Under the pieces are notes generated by a model. It saw only the letters and a program-made list of their open reading frames with translations. It was not told the DNA's origin and ran no database searches. A DNA stretch of 47,405 nucleotides, from contig SUWN01000012.1 of NCBI GenBank assembly GCA_015061465.1, forward strand, positions 4,451-51,855, in the 5' to 3' direction. Of this stretch, positions 17,263-26,441 are shown in pieces. The first letter of the stretch is position 1; each line of letters begins with the position of its first letter. This DNA comes from Treponema bryantii. Lineage in GTDB: Bacteria; Spirochaetota; Spirochaetia; Treponematales; Treponemataceae. The translations under genes were made by a program, and so were the position numbers.

Positions 17263-18321
17263 ATGATGAAAGACGAAAATGATTTTGGCGCTGATTTTTC
17301 AGCAATTGTACGTGCCGATATTGCCTCAAATTTTGATGATAACGATGGAAGTTTGCGTCCCCAGCTTTTAAAAGATTTTTTGGGACAAACTACTGTAAAA
17401 AATAATTTATCTACTTTTATAGAAGCGGCAAGATTGCGAAAAGAACCGTTGGATCATCTTTTGTTGATTGGACCTCCGGGCCTTGGAAAAACAACTTTAG
17501 CACAAATCACAGCGCATGAACTTGGCGTTGATTTTAAAGTAACAAGCGCGCCTGCTTTGGAAAAACCAAAAGATTTGGCAGGAATCCTTTCTACAATTAC
17601 AGAAAGAACTGTTTTTTTTATAGATGAAATTCACCGATTAAAACCAGCGATTGAAGAAATGCTCTATATTGCGATGGAAGATTTTGAATTAGACTGGATT
17701 ATCGGGCAAGGTGCGGCAGCTCGAACTGTTAGAATTCCAATTCCTCCTTTTACATTAGTTGGTGCAACAACGAAAGCAGGTTCTGTTTCAAGTCCGCTAC
17801 GAAGTCGTTTTGGAATTATTCCTCGCTTTGAATTTTACACACAAAAAGAATTGTCACAAATTATTAATCGTTCGGCAAATATTTTGAATATTCAAGTGGA
17901 AGAAGATGCTGCTTTATTAATGGCACAATGTAGTAGAGGAACTCCTCGTGTTGCAAATAGAGTTTTACGCCGAATGCGTGATTTTGCACAAGTTGCCGGA
18001 AAAAATATTATTACTGTAGATATTGTTGACGAAGGATTAAAAAAACTTGAAATAGATGAAATGGGTCTTGAAAAATACGATAGAGAAATTCTTTTGTCAA
18101 TTATTCAAAACTTTGGTGGCGGTCCAGTTGGTGCAGAAACACTTGCAATTTCTATTGGCGAAAGTATGGACACTTTGGAAGATTATTACGAACCTTATTT
18201 GATTCAATGTGGATTTTTACAACGAACTCCACGCGGAAGAATTGTTACTCCAAAAGCATACGCACATTTAAAATTAGATAATTTAAATTCTTCGGACAAC
18301 CAAAATTCTTTGTTTGAATAG
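17263..18321 (+). CDS. ruvB: Holliday junction branch-migration ATPase RuvB
   Basis: AAA+ motor that drives branch migration with RuvA. Motifs are LKDFLGQ, Walker [12 protein letters not shown], Walker [29 protein letters not shown] (sensor I and arginine finger region), and the winged-helix end FLQRTPRGR near the C-terminus. The length (352) is standard. Two adjacent ATG codons begin the frame (17263 and 17266); there is no Shine-Dalgarno site, and TATCAT ends at 17257, so leaderless expression is likely. ruvA and ruvC are not in the window. Confidence 0.96.
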   Translation: MMKDENDFGADFSAIVRADIASNFDDNDGSLRPQLLKDFLGQTTVKNNLSTFIEAARLRKEPLDHLLLIGPPGLGKTTLAQITAHELGVDFKVTSAPALEKPKDLAGILSTITERTVFFIDEIHRLKPAIEEMLYIAMEDFELDWIIGQGAAARTVRIPIPPFTLVGATTKAGSVSSPLRSRFGIIPRFEFYTQKELSQIINRSANILNIQVEEDAALLMAQCSRGTPRVANRVLRRMRDFAQVAGKNIITVDIVDEGLKKLEIDEMGLEKYDREILLSIIQNFGGGPVGAETLAISIGESMDTLEDYYEPYLIQCGFLQRTPRGRIVTPKAYAHLKLDNLNSSDNQNSLFE

Positions 18322-18365
18322 TTTATTTTATTGAAAAAATATTTTACGGATATTAGGTTTTACGT

Positions 18366-19223
18366 ATGGGCAAAAAAACGCAATTTTTTATAAAGATTTT
18401 TATGATAATTCTTGGCTCTGTAATTATGGCTGTGAATATCAATACACTTACAAATTCTGGCGGATTGTTGCCGGGAGGTTTTACAGGCGTTACGTTGCTT
18501 TTGCAGGAAATAATTCTAAATAAATTTGGTGTAAAGATTCCTTTTAGTACGTTCATTTGGATTATGAATATTGTTCCTGCGATTGTTTGCTACAAATATG
18601 TTGGTAAAAAATTCACAATTTATTCCTGCGTTGTAATCGTTCTTGCCAGTTTGCTTACAGATATTATACCAAGTTATACCTTCACAAACGATATTTTGCT
18701 TTGTGCAATTTTTGGTGGAATTCTAAACGGAATTGCAATGAGTTGTTTTTTGCAAGTAGGAGCTACAAGCGGTGGAACAGATTTTATTGCAATGTTCATT
18801 TCTCATAAAACAGGAAAAGATGCTTGGAATTTTATTCTGATGGGAAATGTTGTTGTTTTGTTAATCGCAGGAATTTTATTTGGTTGGAATAAAGCGTTGT
18901 ATTCAATTATTTATCAATATGCTTCAACACAAGTTTTGAATATTTTGTACAAAAAATATCAAAAAACAACAGTCCTTATAATCACACAAAAACACGAAGA
19001 AGTTTATCAAGTTATTCATCAAGTTTCTAATCACGGTGCGACTGTTTTTAACGGAAAAGGATGCTACAATAATTCCGATAAAAAATTATTGTACACAGTA
19101 ATTTCCTCTGCCGAAGAAAATGATGTAATAAAAGCAATTCGAAAAGTAGACCCAGATTCTTTTATAAACTGTCTTGAAACAAAAAATCTCTACGGAAAAT
19201 TCTTCTTTAGACCTACAGAATGA
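18366..19223 (+). CDS. YitT-family membrane protein (DUF161 + DUF2179)
   Basis: Five to six hydrophobic helices in the first ~195 residues (IFMIILGSVIMAVNINTL, GGILNGIAMSCFLQVGATSGGTDFIA, NVVVLLIAGILFG) match the YitT/DUF161 pattern including the conserved GATSGGTD. A cytoplasmic DUF2179 domain closes the protein (KTTVLIITQKHEEVYQVI, ATVFNGKGCY, VDPDSFINCLETKNLYG). The function of the family is not established. Two hairpins follow immediately; the first starts at the stop codon. Confidence 0.85.
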   Translation: MGKKTQFFIKIFMIILGSVIMAVNINTLTNSGGLLPGGFTGVTLLLQEIILNKFGVKIPFSTFIWIMNIVPAIVCYKYVGKKFTIYSCVVIVLASLLTDIIPSYTFTNDILLCAIFGGILNGIAMSCFLQVGATSGGTDFIAMFISHKTGKDAWNFILMGNVVVLLIAGILFGWNKALYSIIYQYASTQVLNILYKKYQKTTVLIITQKHEEVYQVIHQVSNHGATVFNGKGCYNNSDKKLLYTVISSAEENDVIKAIRKVDPDSFINCLETKNLYGKFFFRPTE

Positions 19224-19290
19224 GTGTGGGCTTCTGAACATTTCGCGAAATTAATTGCCCACACTTCAAGTTTTGCGTAAGCAAAACTTG
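19223..19290. repeat. Paired hairpin repeat element
   Basis: Hairpin 1: AGTGTGGGC (19223-19231) and GCCCACACT (19257-19265), beginning at the last base of the yitT stop. Hairpin 2: CAAGTTTTGC (19267-19276), loop GTAA, GCAAAACTTG (19281-19290), then TACGTTGCA. The same two-hairpin layout recurs in the array at 33655-34022. No T-run follows, so it is not a classic terminator. Confidence 0.7.
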
Positions 19291-19387
19291 TACGTTGCAT
19301 TTAAGAAACTGAACTTTTTGCTAAATAAATTGTATCTTTTGTTGTCATACTCGCACTTGATGCGAGTATCTATACCATTAAAATCTA

Positions 19388-19417
19388 TTCACAAGATATA
19401 AATAAAAATGATATACT
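19388..19417 (+). promoter_or_regulatory. Promoter of queA
   Basis: TTCACA (19388-19393), 18-bp spacer, TATACT (19412-19417), ending 5 nt before the ATG. No ribosome-binding site intervenes. Confidence 0.5.
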
Positions 19418-19422
19418 AATTT

Positions 19423-20463
19423 ATGCTCACGTCAGATTTTAATTTTGAATTACCACAAGAATTAATTGCACAACATCCTTCTGGAGTTCGCGGTCAGGAT
19501 AAATTGATGCTGTTGAACAAAAGTTCTGGGGATGTTTTTCATCATTCAATGCAGGATCTGCCTTCATTAATCACTCCTGAAACTTTAATGATTTTTAATA
19601 ATTCCAAAGTTCGTCGCGCTCGTGTTTATGGAATAAAAGAAACTACAGGTCGTGAATGTGAATTTATGTTTTTAAACAACATTGATACTGAATGTTCTAT
19701 TTGGAATACGATGGTAAAATCTGCAAAAAAACAAAAGCCCGGAATGCGTTACAGTTTTCCTGATGGGACAATTGGAACAATTGTTGATTTACCTGGAAAT
19801 GCAGGAACAGAATTTAGAGCGATTAAATTCGATTTTACAATAAATGAAGATTGGTTTGAAAGAAACGGTCACATTCCTCTTCCTCCATATATCAAACGCG
19901 AAGATACAAATGAAGATAGCGAACGTTATCAGAATGTTTATGCAAAAGAAGTAGGAAGTGCGGCTTGTCCAACTGCGGGGCTTCATTTTACAGATGAAAT
20001 GTTTGCAAAACTTGACCAAAAAGGAATTGAACGTGCATTTGTAACTCTTCACGTTGGTTTAGGAACTTTTTTGCCTGTTAGAGAAGAAAATATTGAAAAT
20101 CACAAAATGCACAATGAAGTTTTTACAATTCCAACTGAAACTGCGCAAAAAATCAATCAAGCCAAAAAAGATGGTCGTCCAATTCTTGCAGTAGGAACAA
20201 CTTCTGTTCGTACGCTTGAATCTGCTGGTGATGAAAATGGATTTGTAAAAGAAGGGACTAGCAGCACAAATATTTTTATGTATCCAGGATATAAATTTAA
20301 AGTTGTGGATCAAATGTTTACAAATTTTCATACACCTGAATCAACTTTGATTATGCTTGTTAGTGCGTTTGCAGGTAGAGAAAATATTTTGAATGCTTAT
20401 AATATGGCTGTGCAAGAAAAATATAGATTTTTTTCGTATGGCGATGCAATGTTGATAAAATAA
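19423..20463 (+). CDS. queA: S-adenosylmethionine:tRNA ribosyltransferase-isomerase
   Basis: Converts preQ1 at tRNA position 34 to epoxyqueuosine using the ribosyl part of SAM. Family motifs run through the 346 residues: FELPQELIAQHP, LMIFNNSKVRRAR, GHIPLPPYIKRED, YAKEVGSAACPTAGLHFT, LHVGLGTFLPV, HNEVFTIP and a final FHTPESTLIMLVSAFAG. Length is standard. The ATG sits 5 nt after a -10 box with no Shine-Dalgarno site. Other queuosine genes are not nearby. Confidence 0.96.
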   Translation: MLTSDFNFELPQELIAQHPSGVRGQDKLMLLNKSSGDVFHHSMQDLPSLITPETLMIFNNSKVRRARVYGIKETTGRECEFMFLNNIDTECSIWNTMVKSAKKQKPGMRYSFPDGTIGTIVDLPGNAGTEFRAIKFDFTINEDWFERNGHIPLPPYIKREDTNEDSERYQNVYAKEVGSAACPTAGLHFTDEMFAKLDQKGIERAFVTLHVGLGTFLPVREENIENHKMHNEVFTIPTETAQKINQAKKDGRPILAVGTTSVRTLESAGDENGFVKEGTSSTNIFMYPGYKFKVVDQMFTNFHTPESTLIMLVSAFAGRENILNAYNMAVQEKYRFFSYGDAMLIK

Positions 20464-20539
20464 TTTTTTTATTTTTGATAAATTCTTTATTTATCTTATT
20501 TTAAAAAAGTGTTAGTATCTTTTTCTGAAAGGGGTGGTT

Positions 20540-22012
20540 ATGAAAATCGGTTTTGATAATGAAAAATATTTAAAAATTCAATCTGAACACATCAAAGAAA
20601 GAATTGCTAAATTTGGAAATAAACTTTATTTGGAATTTGGTGGTAAACTTTTTGACGATTATCATGCTTCCCGTGTTTTACCTGGTTTTGAACCTGACAG
20701 TAAGTTAAAAATGCTTATGCAACTTTCCGATTATGCGGAAATTATTATTGTTATTAATGCACAAGATATAGAAAAAAACAAGGTTCGTAGTGATTTAGGA
20801 ATTACTTACGATATGGATGTTTTGCGTTTACGTGATGAATTCCAAGATAGAGGATTAATGGTTGGAAGTGTTGTTATTACACATTATAATGGCCAGCCAT
20901 CAGCTGATATTTTTAAATCAAAATTAGAAAAAATGAATATTAAGGCTTATTGCCATTATGAAATTTTAGGATATCCATCAAATATTCCATTAATTCTTAG
21001 TGATGAAGGTTGTGGAAAAAATGAATATATAGAAACAACACGACCTTTGGTTGTAGTTACAGCTCCAGGTCCTGGTAGTGGAAAAATGGCAACTTGTTTA
21101 AACCAACTCTACCACGATTATAAAAAAGGTGTAAAAGCTGGCTATGCAAAATTTGAAACATTCCCAATTTGGAATTTACCTTTAAAACATCCTCTAAATC
21201 TTGCTTACGAAGCTGCAACTGCGGATTTGAATGATGTAAATATGATAGACCCTTTCCATTTAGAAGCGTATCAACAGACTGCTGTTAATTACAATCGCGA
21301 TGTAGAAAGTTATCCTCTTTTAAATGCGATTTTTGAAACAATCTACGGTGAAAGTCCATACAAATCGCCAACAGATATGGGTGTTAATATGGTTGGTAAT
21401 TGTATTGTTGATGATGAAGTTTGTATTAATGCTTCTAATCAAGAAATTATTCGTAGATATTATGCTGCATTAGAAAGAGAAGATACTCCAGAAGGTAAAA
21501 AAGAAATCTCCAAACTTGAATTATTAATGAATAGAGCCAAGATTTCTACAAAAGATAGAGTTGTTACAGCAGCTGCATTGGAACGTGCTACAAAAAGTGG
21601 AATTCCTTCTGCTGCGATTGAACTTTCAGATGGAAAAATTATTACTTCAGAAACTTCTGATTTATTAGGAATAAGTGCTGCGTTGCTTTTGAACGCTGTA
21701 AAATATCTTGCAGGAATTGATCATTCAGAACATTTAATTCCAGCAGAAATGATAGAACCTATTCAAAATATGAAGGTAAACTATCTACGAGGAAAAAATC
21801 CACGCCTTCATACTGATGAAGTTTTGGTTGCTCTTGCGATGTTATCATTGAATAAAGAAAAAGCTCACATGGCAATAGAACAACTTCCTAAATTAAAAGG
21901 ATGCCAAGTTCATACAACAGAATTGCTAAGTGAAGTTGATCGCAAAATATTTAAAAAACTCGGCATCGATTTTACAAGTGAACCAATTAAAAAGAAGGCA
22001 AAAGCTCTGTAA
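20540..22012 (+). CDS. DUF1846 (UPF0371) family protein
   Basis: A 490-residue cytosolic protein of the DUF1846 family, whose function is not established. Family-typical segments are MKIGFDNEKYLKIQSEHI, EFGGKLFDDYHASRVLPGF, VVVTAPGPGSGKMATCL (a Gly-rich P-loop-like turn near 175), KFETFPIWNLPLKHPLN and MGVNMVGNCI. The ATG at 20540 follows AAGGGG; a GTG at 20534 would overlap that site. Its last 26 bp overlap the end of the convergent GH5 gene. Confidence 0.85.
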   Translation: MKIGFDNEKYLKIQSEHIKERIAKFGNKLYLEFGGKLFDDYHASRVLPGFEPDSKLKMLMQLSDYAEIIIVINAQDIEKNKVRSDLGITYDMDVLRLRDEFQDRGLMVGSVVITHYNGQPSADIFKSKLEKMNIKAYCHYEILGYPSNIPLILSDEGCGKNEYIETTRPLVVVTAPGPGSGKMATCLNQLYHDYKKGVKAGYAKFETFPIWNLPLKHPLNLAYEAATADLNDVNMIDPFHLEAYQQTAVNYNRDVESYPLLNAIFETIYGESPYKSPTDMGVNMVGNCIVDDEVCINASNQEIIRRYYAALEREDTPEGKKEISKLELLMNRAKISTKDRVVTAAALERATKSGIPSAAIELSDGKIITSETSDLLGISAALLLNAVKYLAGIDHSEHLIPAEMIEPIQNMKVNYLRGKNPRLHTDEVLVALAMLSLNKEKAHMAIEQLPKLKGCQVHTTELLSEVDRKIFKKLGIDFTSEPIKKKAKAL

Positions 22013-23720
22013 AAAATTCTTTTAGTTCAGAATTCTCTTCTTTGCTGTTTGGAAGTTCTGTATCCGGATTTGTGTAGTGTAGTCCAAAATTCCATTCGTG
22101 GTATGTGTGATAACTAAATCCTGCTGTATAGTCCTTGAAAATTTCGAGCGAATCTTTTACATATTCAAGTCCGCCGTTTCCTTCAAAACAATTTCTAATA
22201 CAACCAAATTCGCCTACAAAAATTGGTTTTCCTAAATCTTCAATTGTTTTTATGTGGTTCAAAATTACTTGCTGAATGTAATCTTTTGTAAAAGTTGATG
22301 CTTTTTGTGAATGTGATAAATCAAATCCAAATTCTGCATAGCAAGTTTGTTTGTTCAAGTTTTTTGTTTTTGCCCAAACAGAAATTGTGTAAGTACAATC
22401 CTTTTTTAAGATGAAATAATCAGGAGCCGTCAAATATGCCCATGACTTTGTCTGGATAATTTTATAACAACCGTTTTTGTTATGACCATCGTTATTTGTC
22501 CAAAATGATTTACCGTCAGGAATCTCAGGGTTTGTCCCAAAATACAAGTTTGTATCTTCATTAAAATCGTATTCTTTTAAAATTCGTGAGTTTCCGTTTT
22601 TATCAGTTTCTGTAACAATGATGTCATCAATTAATAATTCCCCTTTGTCTATAAATCCAGGTTTTATAGAAGCATTGAACACGTTTGTTTTAGAAAAATC
22701 TTCATCATTTGCAGAGAATGTATATGAAAATTCCGTCCATTCAGCAGGAAAATCAGCTAGTTTTCTGAATTGGACTGTATTCTGTTTTTGCCAATGAGGA
22801 CTTTCAATAATGTATTTTGTGTCGTCAGGATATTTTATAGTCTCTTTTAATTGAGGAATCCAACTTGCTTGTTGGTGAGTAAATTGAATTGGATCGTAAC
22901 TATGGAATTCATAAACTAAATTTTCATCTTGAATAATTGGATAAGAGTCTTTTTCTTCAAATGAAAAATAATTGTGATTGTCATCCATAATTGAAATTGC
23001 TTTTTCTACAAACAAAATGTGATTTTTATCCACGCTTCTAATTGCTTCTGTAATTCTTTGAGCTAAACTATGCCAAGTTTTAAGTGATTCTTTTTCATCA
23101 TTTTGTACATATTGAACTACTGGCTCATTTACAAGTCCCCAACCTAAAATTGTTGAACAATCTTTGTAGTAATCGGCAATGACTTTCCATAATTCAATCA
23201 ATCGGCTTTGATTTTCTGGATTTTTGAATAATGCCCTTCCATCTCCGTTTGATTGAAAACCTCCTTGCGGAACGTGCATATTTACAATTAGATAAATTCC
23301 GTTTTCTTTTGCCCACTGGATGTTTTTATTAAGCCATTCAAATCCATTTTTTCTATAAACGTAAGGTTTTGCATCCGACTCAAAAAGTTGGTAATTTATA
23401 TAAAATCTTACAGAATTAAATCCCATTTCTTTTAATTCTTTGTAACTTTCTTTTGTATGATGAAATCTTGGTTCTGTATTTACATTGCCCCAAACGGTAT
23501 TACCAAAAGCCATCCCTTTAATAAAAAAATCGCTACCGTCAGCACAAACTAATTTTGTTCCATCAACTCGAATAAAATCTTTGTCTTCATAAGTTGAAAC
23601 AGGAATGTTTGTCTTGTCGATGTTGATTTTTTGTGAATAAGTTGTTTTGCAAGAAATACAACACAATAAACAGAAAATAATTGATAAAAGAATAATCAGA
23701 TTGAATGCGAATTGTTTCAT
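21987..23720 (-). CDS. GH5-like endoglucanase/mannanase lipoprotein with inserted beta domain
   Basis: Signal peptide with a Cys-rich spirochaetal lipobox (FCLLCCISC, lipid Cys 24). The catalytic fold starts near residue 50: FFIKGMAFG, GFNSVRFYINY, IYLIVNMHVPQGG, the acid/base Glu199 in GWGLVNEP and the nucleophile Glu504 in FVGEFGC. Between about 310 and 470 the barrel is interrupted by a beta-sandwich-like region (FPAEWTEFSYTFSANDEDF, ELLIDDIIVTETD, YTISVWAKT) resembling a carbohydrate-binding module. It probably acts on plant beta-glucan or mannan at the cell surface. The -10 box TATCAT ends 6 nt before the ATG with no ribosome-binding site. The exact GH5 subfamily is unclear. Confidence 0.82.
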   Translation of the reverse strand: MKQFAFNLIILLSIIFCLLCCISCKTTYSQKINIDKTNIPVSTYEDKDFIRVDGTKLVCADGSDFFIKGMAFGNTVWGNVNTEPRFHHTKESYKELKEMGFNSVRFYINYQLFESDAKPYVYRKNGFEWLNKNIQWAKENGIYLIVNMHVPQGGFQSNGDGRALFKNPENQSRLIELWKVIADYYKDCSTILGWGLVNEPVVQYVQNDEKESLKTWHSLAQRITEAIRSVDKNHILFVEKAISIMDDNHNYFSFEEKDSYPIIQDENLVYEFHSYDPIQFTHQQASWIPQLKETIKYPDDTKYIIESPHWQKQNTVQFRKLADFPAEWTEFSYTFSANDEDFSKTNVFNASIKPGFIDKGELLIDDIIVTETDKNGNSRILKEYDFNEDTNLYFGTNPEIPDGKSFWTNNDGHNKNGCYKIIQTKSWAYLTAPDYFILKKDCTYTISVWAKTKNLNKQTCYAEFGFDLSHSQKASTFTKDYIQQVILNHIKTIEDLGKPIFVGEFGCIRNCFEGNGGLEYVKDSLEIFKDYTAGFSYHTYHEWNFGLHYTNPDTELPNSKEENSELKEFFTELLPSF

Positions 23721-23791
23721 AAATGAATGATAACACGCTTTTATAATTTTACAATATTTATTTTAGGAAGGTTGTTTTTTAGAAAAGGGCA

Positions 23792-23824
23792 TAAAAAAAG
23801 GCTTCTGTTTTCACAGAAGCCTTT
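23792..23824 (-). terminator. Terminator of the tRNA-Lys gene
   Basis: Inverted repeat AAAGGCTTCTG (23798-23808) and CAGAAGCCTTT (23814-23824) with the T-run on the minus strand (A-tract 23793-23799). It begins at the tRNA discriminator base. Confidence 0.85.
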
Positions 23825-23896
23825 GAGCTACAGTGGATTCGAACCACTGACCCACGCCTTAAAAGGGCGTTGCTCTACCTACTGAGCTAGTAGCCC
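23824..23896 (-). tRNA. tRNA-Lys(TTT)
   Basis: Seventy-three nt fold as a complete cloverleaf: acceptor GGGCTAC/GTAGCTC with discriminator A, D-stem GCTC/GAGC, anticodon stem ACGCC/GGCGT with loop CTTTTAA (anticodon TTT), T-arm with GGTTCGAATCC. CCA is not encoded. It is a single gene with its own terminator, about 0.8 kb before the lysyl-tRNA synthetase gene on the opposite strand. Confidence 0.95.
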
Positions 23897-23989
23897 ATCC
23901 ATTCGTCTTGCGAATGCTTAATTAATATAAAATTTTTACAAAAAATAGTCAATAGCAAAATTGCAAAAAATTAAAAAAAATCGCAAAAA

Positions 23990-24033
23990 AAAATAAAAAA
24001 AAGATTGGAATATTTTATTTATTCCAATCTTTT
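23990..24033 (-). terminator. Terminator of the small lipoprotein gene
   Basis: AAAAGATTGGAATA (to 24012), loop TTTTATT, TATTCCAATCTTTT (24020-24033), with a long A-tract on the left giving the T-run on the minus strand. Confidence 0.85.
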
Positions 24034-24054
24034 TATAAAATTATATCTGTTATC

Positions 24055-24546
24055 TTATTTTTTTGTCATAACAGCATTTATTGACATAGACATTTCCACG
24101 CCATCTTGTGATACCGATGCTGACATTTTTACAGTAATTTTATTTTTTGCAGAGTTAACTTTACATGAATAAGAAACTTCTCCACCTACCGATTCCATCT
24201 CATCCAAAGTTTCTTCTGATGGAATTAAATTTTCTTCTACAAATTCTTTAAATGTTATTTCATCTGAAGAACCATCTTCATAAGACATTGTTACGATTGA
24301 ATCATCTTCAATTCCTTCAATGTTAATTGTTCCTCTAATAGTTTCTGTTTCATTAGTATCATATTCTGGCATACCTTGGATTGACATTTTCATTGTTGAT
24401 TCTGAAGCAATATCCCAATCCCCAATCATCCATTCGCCGATAGAATCATATGTAAAATCTTCTTCATCAGCATTAGGCTTACAGCCAGTAAGGCTTACAG
24501 CCAGTAAGGCTGTCACAATAGCACAAAATAATTTTAATTTTTTCAT
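24055..24546 (-). CDS. Small lipoprotein of unknown function (163 aa)
   Basis: N-terminus MKKLKLFCAIVTALLAVSLTGCK is a clear lipoprotein signal (lipobox SLTGC, Cys 22). The mature part is acidic and looks beta-rich, with DSIGEWMIGDWDIASEST resembling the start of lipocalin-like or META-like single-domain lipoproteins, but I cannot name a family. A good AGGAG ribosome-binding site precedes the ATG. A 16-bp direct duplication lies across the lipobox (24478-24509). It stands alone with its own terminator. Confidence 0.75.
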   Translation of the reverse strand: MKKLKLFCAIVTALLAVSLTGCKPNADEEDFTYDSIGEWMIGDWDIASESTMKMSIQGMPEYDTNETETIRGTINIEGIEDDSIVTMSYEDGSSDEITFKEFVEENLIPSEETLDEMESVGGEVSYSCKVNSAKNKITVKMSASVSQDGVEMSMSINAVMTKK

Positions 24547-24676
24547 TTGTTTCTCCTAAGAGTTTTGATAATTTTATTTAAGATTGAAAAATCTTAAATA
24601 AAATTATAAAGTAAAAAATGATTTTGTCAACAAAATATAAAATTCCTTTTGCAAAATATATATAAACCGCGTGCAA

Positions 24677-24705
24677 TTGCTTATTTTCATCCATTTTATT
24701 ATAAT
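24677..24705 (+). promoter_or_regulatory. Promoter of lysS
   Basis: TTGCTT (24677-24682), 17-bp spacer, TATAAT (24700-24705). The ATG is 8 nt after the -10 box, with no ribosome-binding site. Confidence 0.7.
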
Positions 24706-24713
24706 CTTTTGTT

Positions 24714-26321
24714 ATGAGTAACGAAAATAAAAAAGATCCACGCTTGTGTCACTGGGCAGATCAAGTGGCAGACAGAATTATCCGTGAATGCGGTGATTTA
24801 GATTTATACACATGTGCCTCAGGAATCACTCCAAGTGGTACAGTTCATATTGGTAACTTCCGTGAAATTATTACTGTAGATTTAGTTGTAAAAGCTTTGC
24901 GTTCTAGAGGAAAAAACGTTCGTTTTATTTATTCATGGGACGATTACGACGTATTCCGCAAAGTTCCAGCAAATATGCCTAACCCTGAAATTTTGAACAA
25001 TTATTTGCGCTATCCAATCACAATGGTTCCTGATACAACAGAACGTAACGAAAACTACGCTCGTCATCATGAAGTTGATGTTGAACAAGAATTGCCACGT
25101 GTTGGTATTCATCCTGAATTTTTGTATCAAGCATCTCGCTATCGTGATAATCGCTACACAGAAGGCATGAAAAAAGCAATGCAGAATCGTGAACTTATCA
25201 AAGATTGTTTGAATGAGTATCGCGACGAAGAACATAAAATGAAAAAAGACGATGTTTACTGGCCAATCGCTGCTTTCTGTTGTAAATGTAATAAAGATAC
25301 AACTGAAATCACTGGTTACGACGGTGAATACGGAGTTTCTTACAAATGTTCATCTTGTGGTCACGAAGAACACGGTGATTTAAGAACATCTAAAGAATTC
25401 AAACTTGGTTGGCGTGTTGACTGGCCAATGCGTTGGAATGAAGAAAAAGTAATTTTTGAACCAGGCGGAAAAGATCATATCAGTCCGGGTGGAAGTTACG
25501 ATACAGCAAAATTAGTTTCTAAAAAAATCTACGGATGGGATGCTCCTGTTACAATGAAATATGACTTTGTTTCGTTAAAAGGTGTTCCTGGAAAAATGGC
25601 TTCTTCAAAAGGAAACGTTGTTGCTCTTCCTGATGCTTTACGTGTTTATCAGCCAGAAGTTTTACGCTACATTTTTGCTGTAAACAAAGTAGACCACGAA
25701 TTTGCAATCAGTTTTGATTTGGACGTAATTACAATTTACGAAGCATACGATAGAACAGAACGCATGGCTTGGGGCGTTGATGCTGCAAAAAATGAAGAAG
25801 TTCTTGCAAAAGAAAAACGTGTGTACGAATTAAGCCAAATTGACGGTATTCCTTCTGTAATGCCTTATCAAGTTCCTTTTAGACAATTAACAACATTGTT
25901 ACAAACTTATTCTGGTGATATTGACGCTGTTATTGCAAAATTAGGTGATGTAAAACCAGAACAAGAAGAATGTTTGCGTCGTCGTTGTGAATGTGCTTGG
26001 TATTGGGTAAAAGAATGTGCTCCAGAAGATTTTAAATTTGCTTTACGCGAAGATGGTTCTAAAGCAGATTTATCAGGTGATTTCTTGAACGCAATTAAGA
26101 GAATCCGTGATGAAGTTGTTGTTAAACTTGAATCTTACCAAGTTGATAAAGACTTGCAGCAAGCAATGTATGATATTGCAAAAGAAATTGGAATTGATCC
26201 AAAAGCATTGTTTACATCAATGTATCAAGTGTTAATTGCAAAAGATCAAGGTCCACGTCTTGCAAGCTTTATGAAAATTATTGGAAAAGATAAATTAAAT
26301 AAACTTTTGGAAAATTACTAA
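24714..26321 (+). CDS. lysS: Class I lysyl-tRNA synthetase
   Basis: Charges tRNA-Lys. This is the archaeal/spirochaetal class I enzyme, not the usual bacterial class II: Rossmann-fold motifs TPSGTVHIGNFRE (HIGH-type, HIGN at 45-48) and KMASSKGN (KMSKS-type) are present. Two zinc-binding-like CxxC pairs (CCKCNKD, CSSCGHE) sit near residues 185-220. An alpha-helical C-terminal anticodon-binding domain ends the 535-residue chain. It has a strong promoter directly upstream and probably a leaderless mRNA. tRNA-Lys(TTT) lies nearby on the opposite strand. Class I LysRS is established in Borrelia and Treponema. Confidence 0.95.
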   Translation: MSNENKKDPRLCHWADQVADRIIRECGDLDLYTCASGITPSGTVHIGNFREIITVDLVVKALRSRGKNVRFIYSWDDYDVFRKVPANMPNPEILNNYLRYPITMVPDTTERNENYARHHEVDVEQELPRVGIHPEFLYQASRYRDNRYTEGMKKAMQNRELIKDCLNEYRDEEHKMKKDDVYWPIAAFCCKCNKDTTEITGYDGEYGVSYKCSSCGHEEHGDLRTSKEFKLGWRVDWPMRWNEEKVIFEPGGKDHISPGGSYDTAKLVSKKIYGWDAPVTMKYDFVSLKGVPGKMASSKGNVVALPDALRVYQPEVLRYIFAVNKVDHEFAISFDLDVITIYEAYDRTERMAWGVDAAKNEEVLAKEKRVYELSQIDGIPSVMPYQVPFRQLTTLLQTYSGDIDAVIAKLGDVKPEQEECLRRRCECAWYWVKECAPEDFKFALREDGSKADLSGDFLNAIKRIRDEVVVKLESYQVDKDLQQAMYDIAKEIGIDPKALFTSMYQVLIAKDQGPRLASFMKIIGKDKLNKLLENY

Positions 26322-26363
26322 TTTTTTTCTAGTGAATTTCTAAAATCAATGTTAAAATAATGT

Positions 26364-26426
26364 ATGCTGTTTAAAAAGTAAAAAATATCTACAAAAGATT
26401 GATGCTTTTTAAACAGTATTTTTTTT
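26364..26426 (+). terminator. Terminator or attenuator between lysS and the chemotaxis receptor
   Basis: Fifteen-bp stem ATGCTGTTTAAAAAG (26364-26378) and CTTTTTAAACAGTAT (26405-26419; one G-U pair), 26-nt loop, then eight T. It ends only 15 nt before the receptor's ATG and abuts its ribosome-binding site, so it either ends lysS transcription or sits in the receptor's own 5' leader. Confidence 0.75.
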
Positions 26427-26441
26427 AGAGGTGTGTTGCTT

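Noticed and set aside
26364..26426. Riboswitch before the chemotaxis receptor
   Set aside because: Only one hairpin is present, with no conserved aptamer core recognisable; a terminator or simple attenuator is enough.
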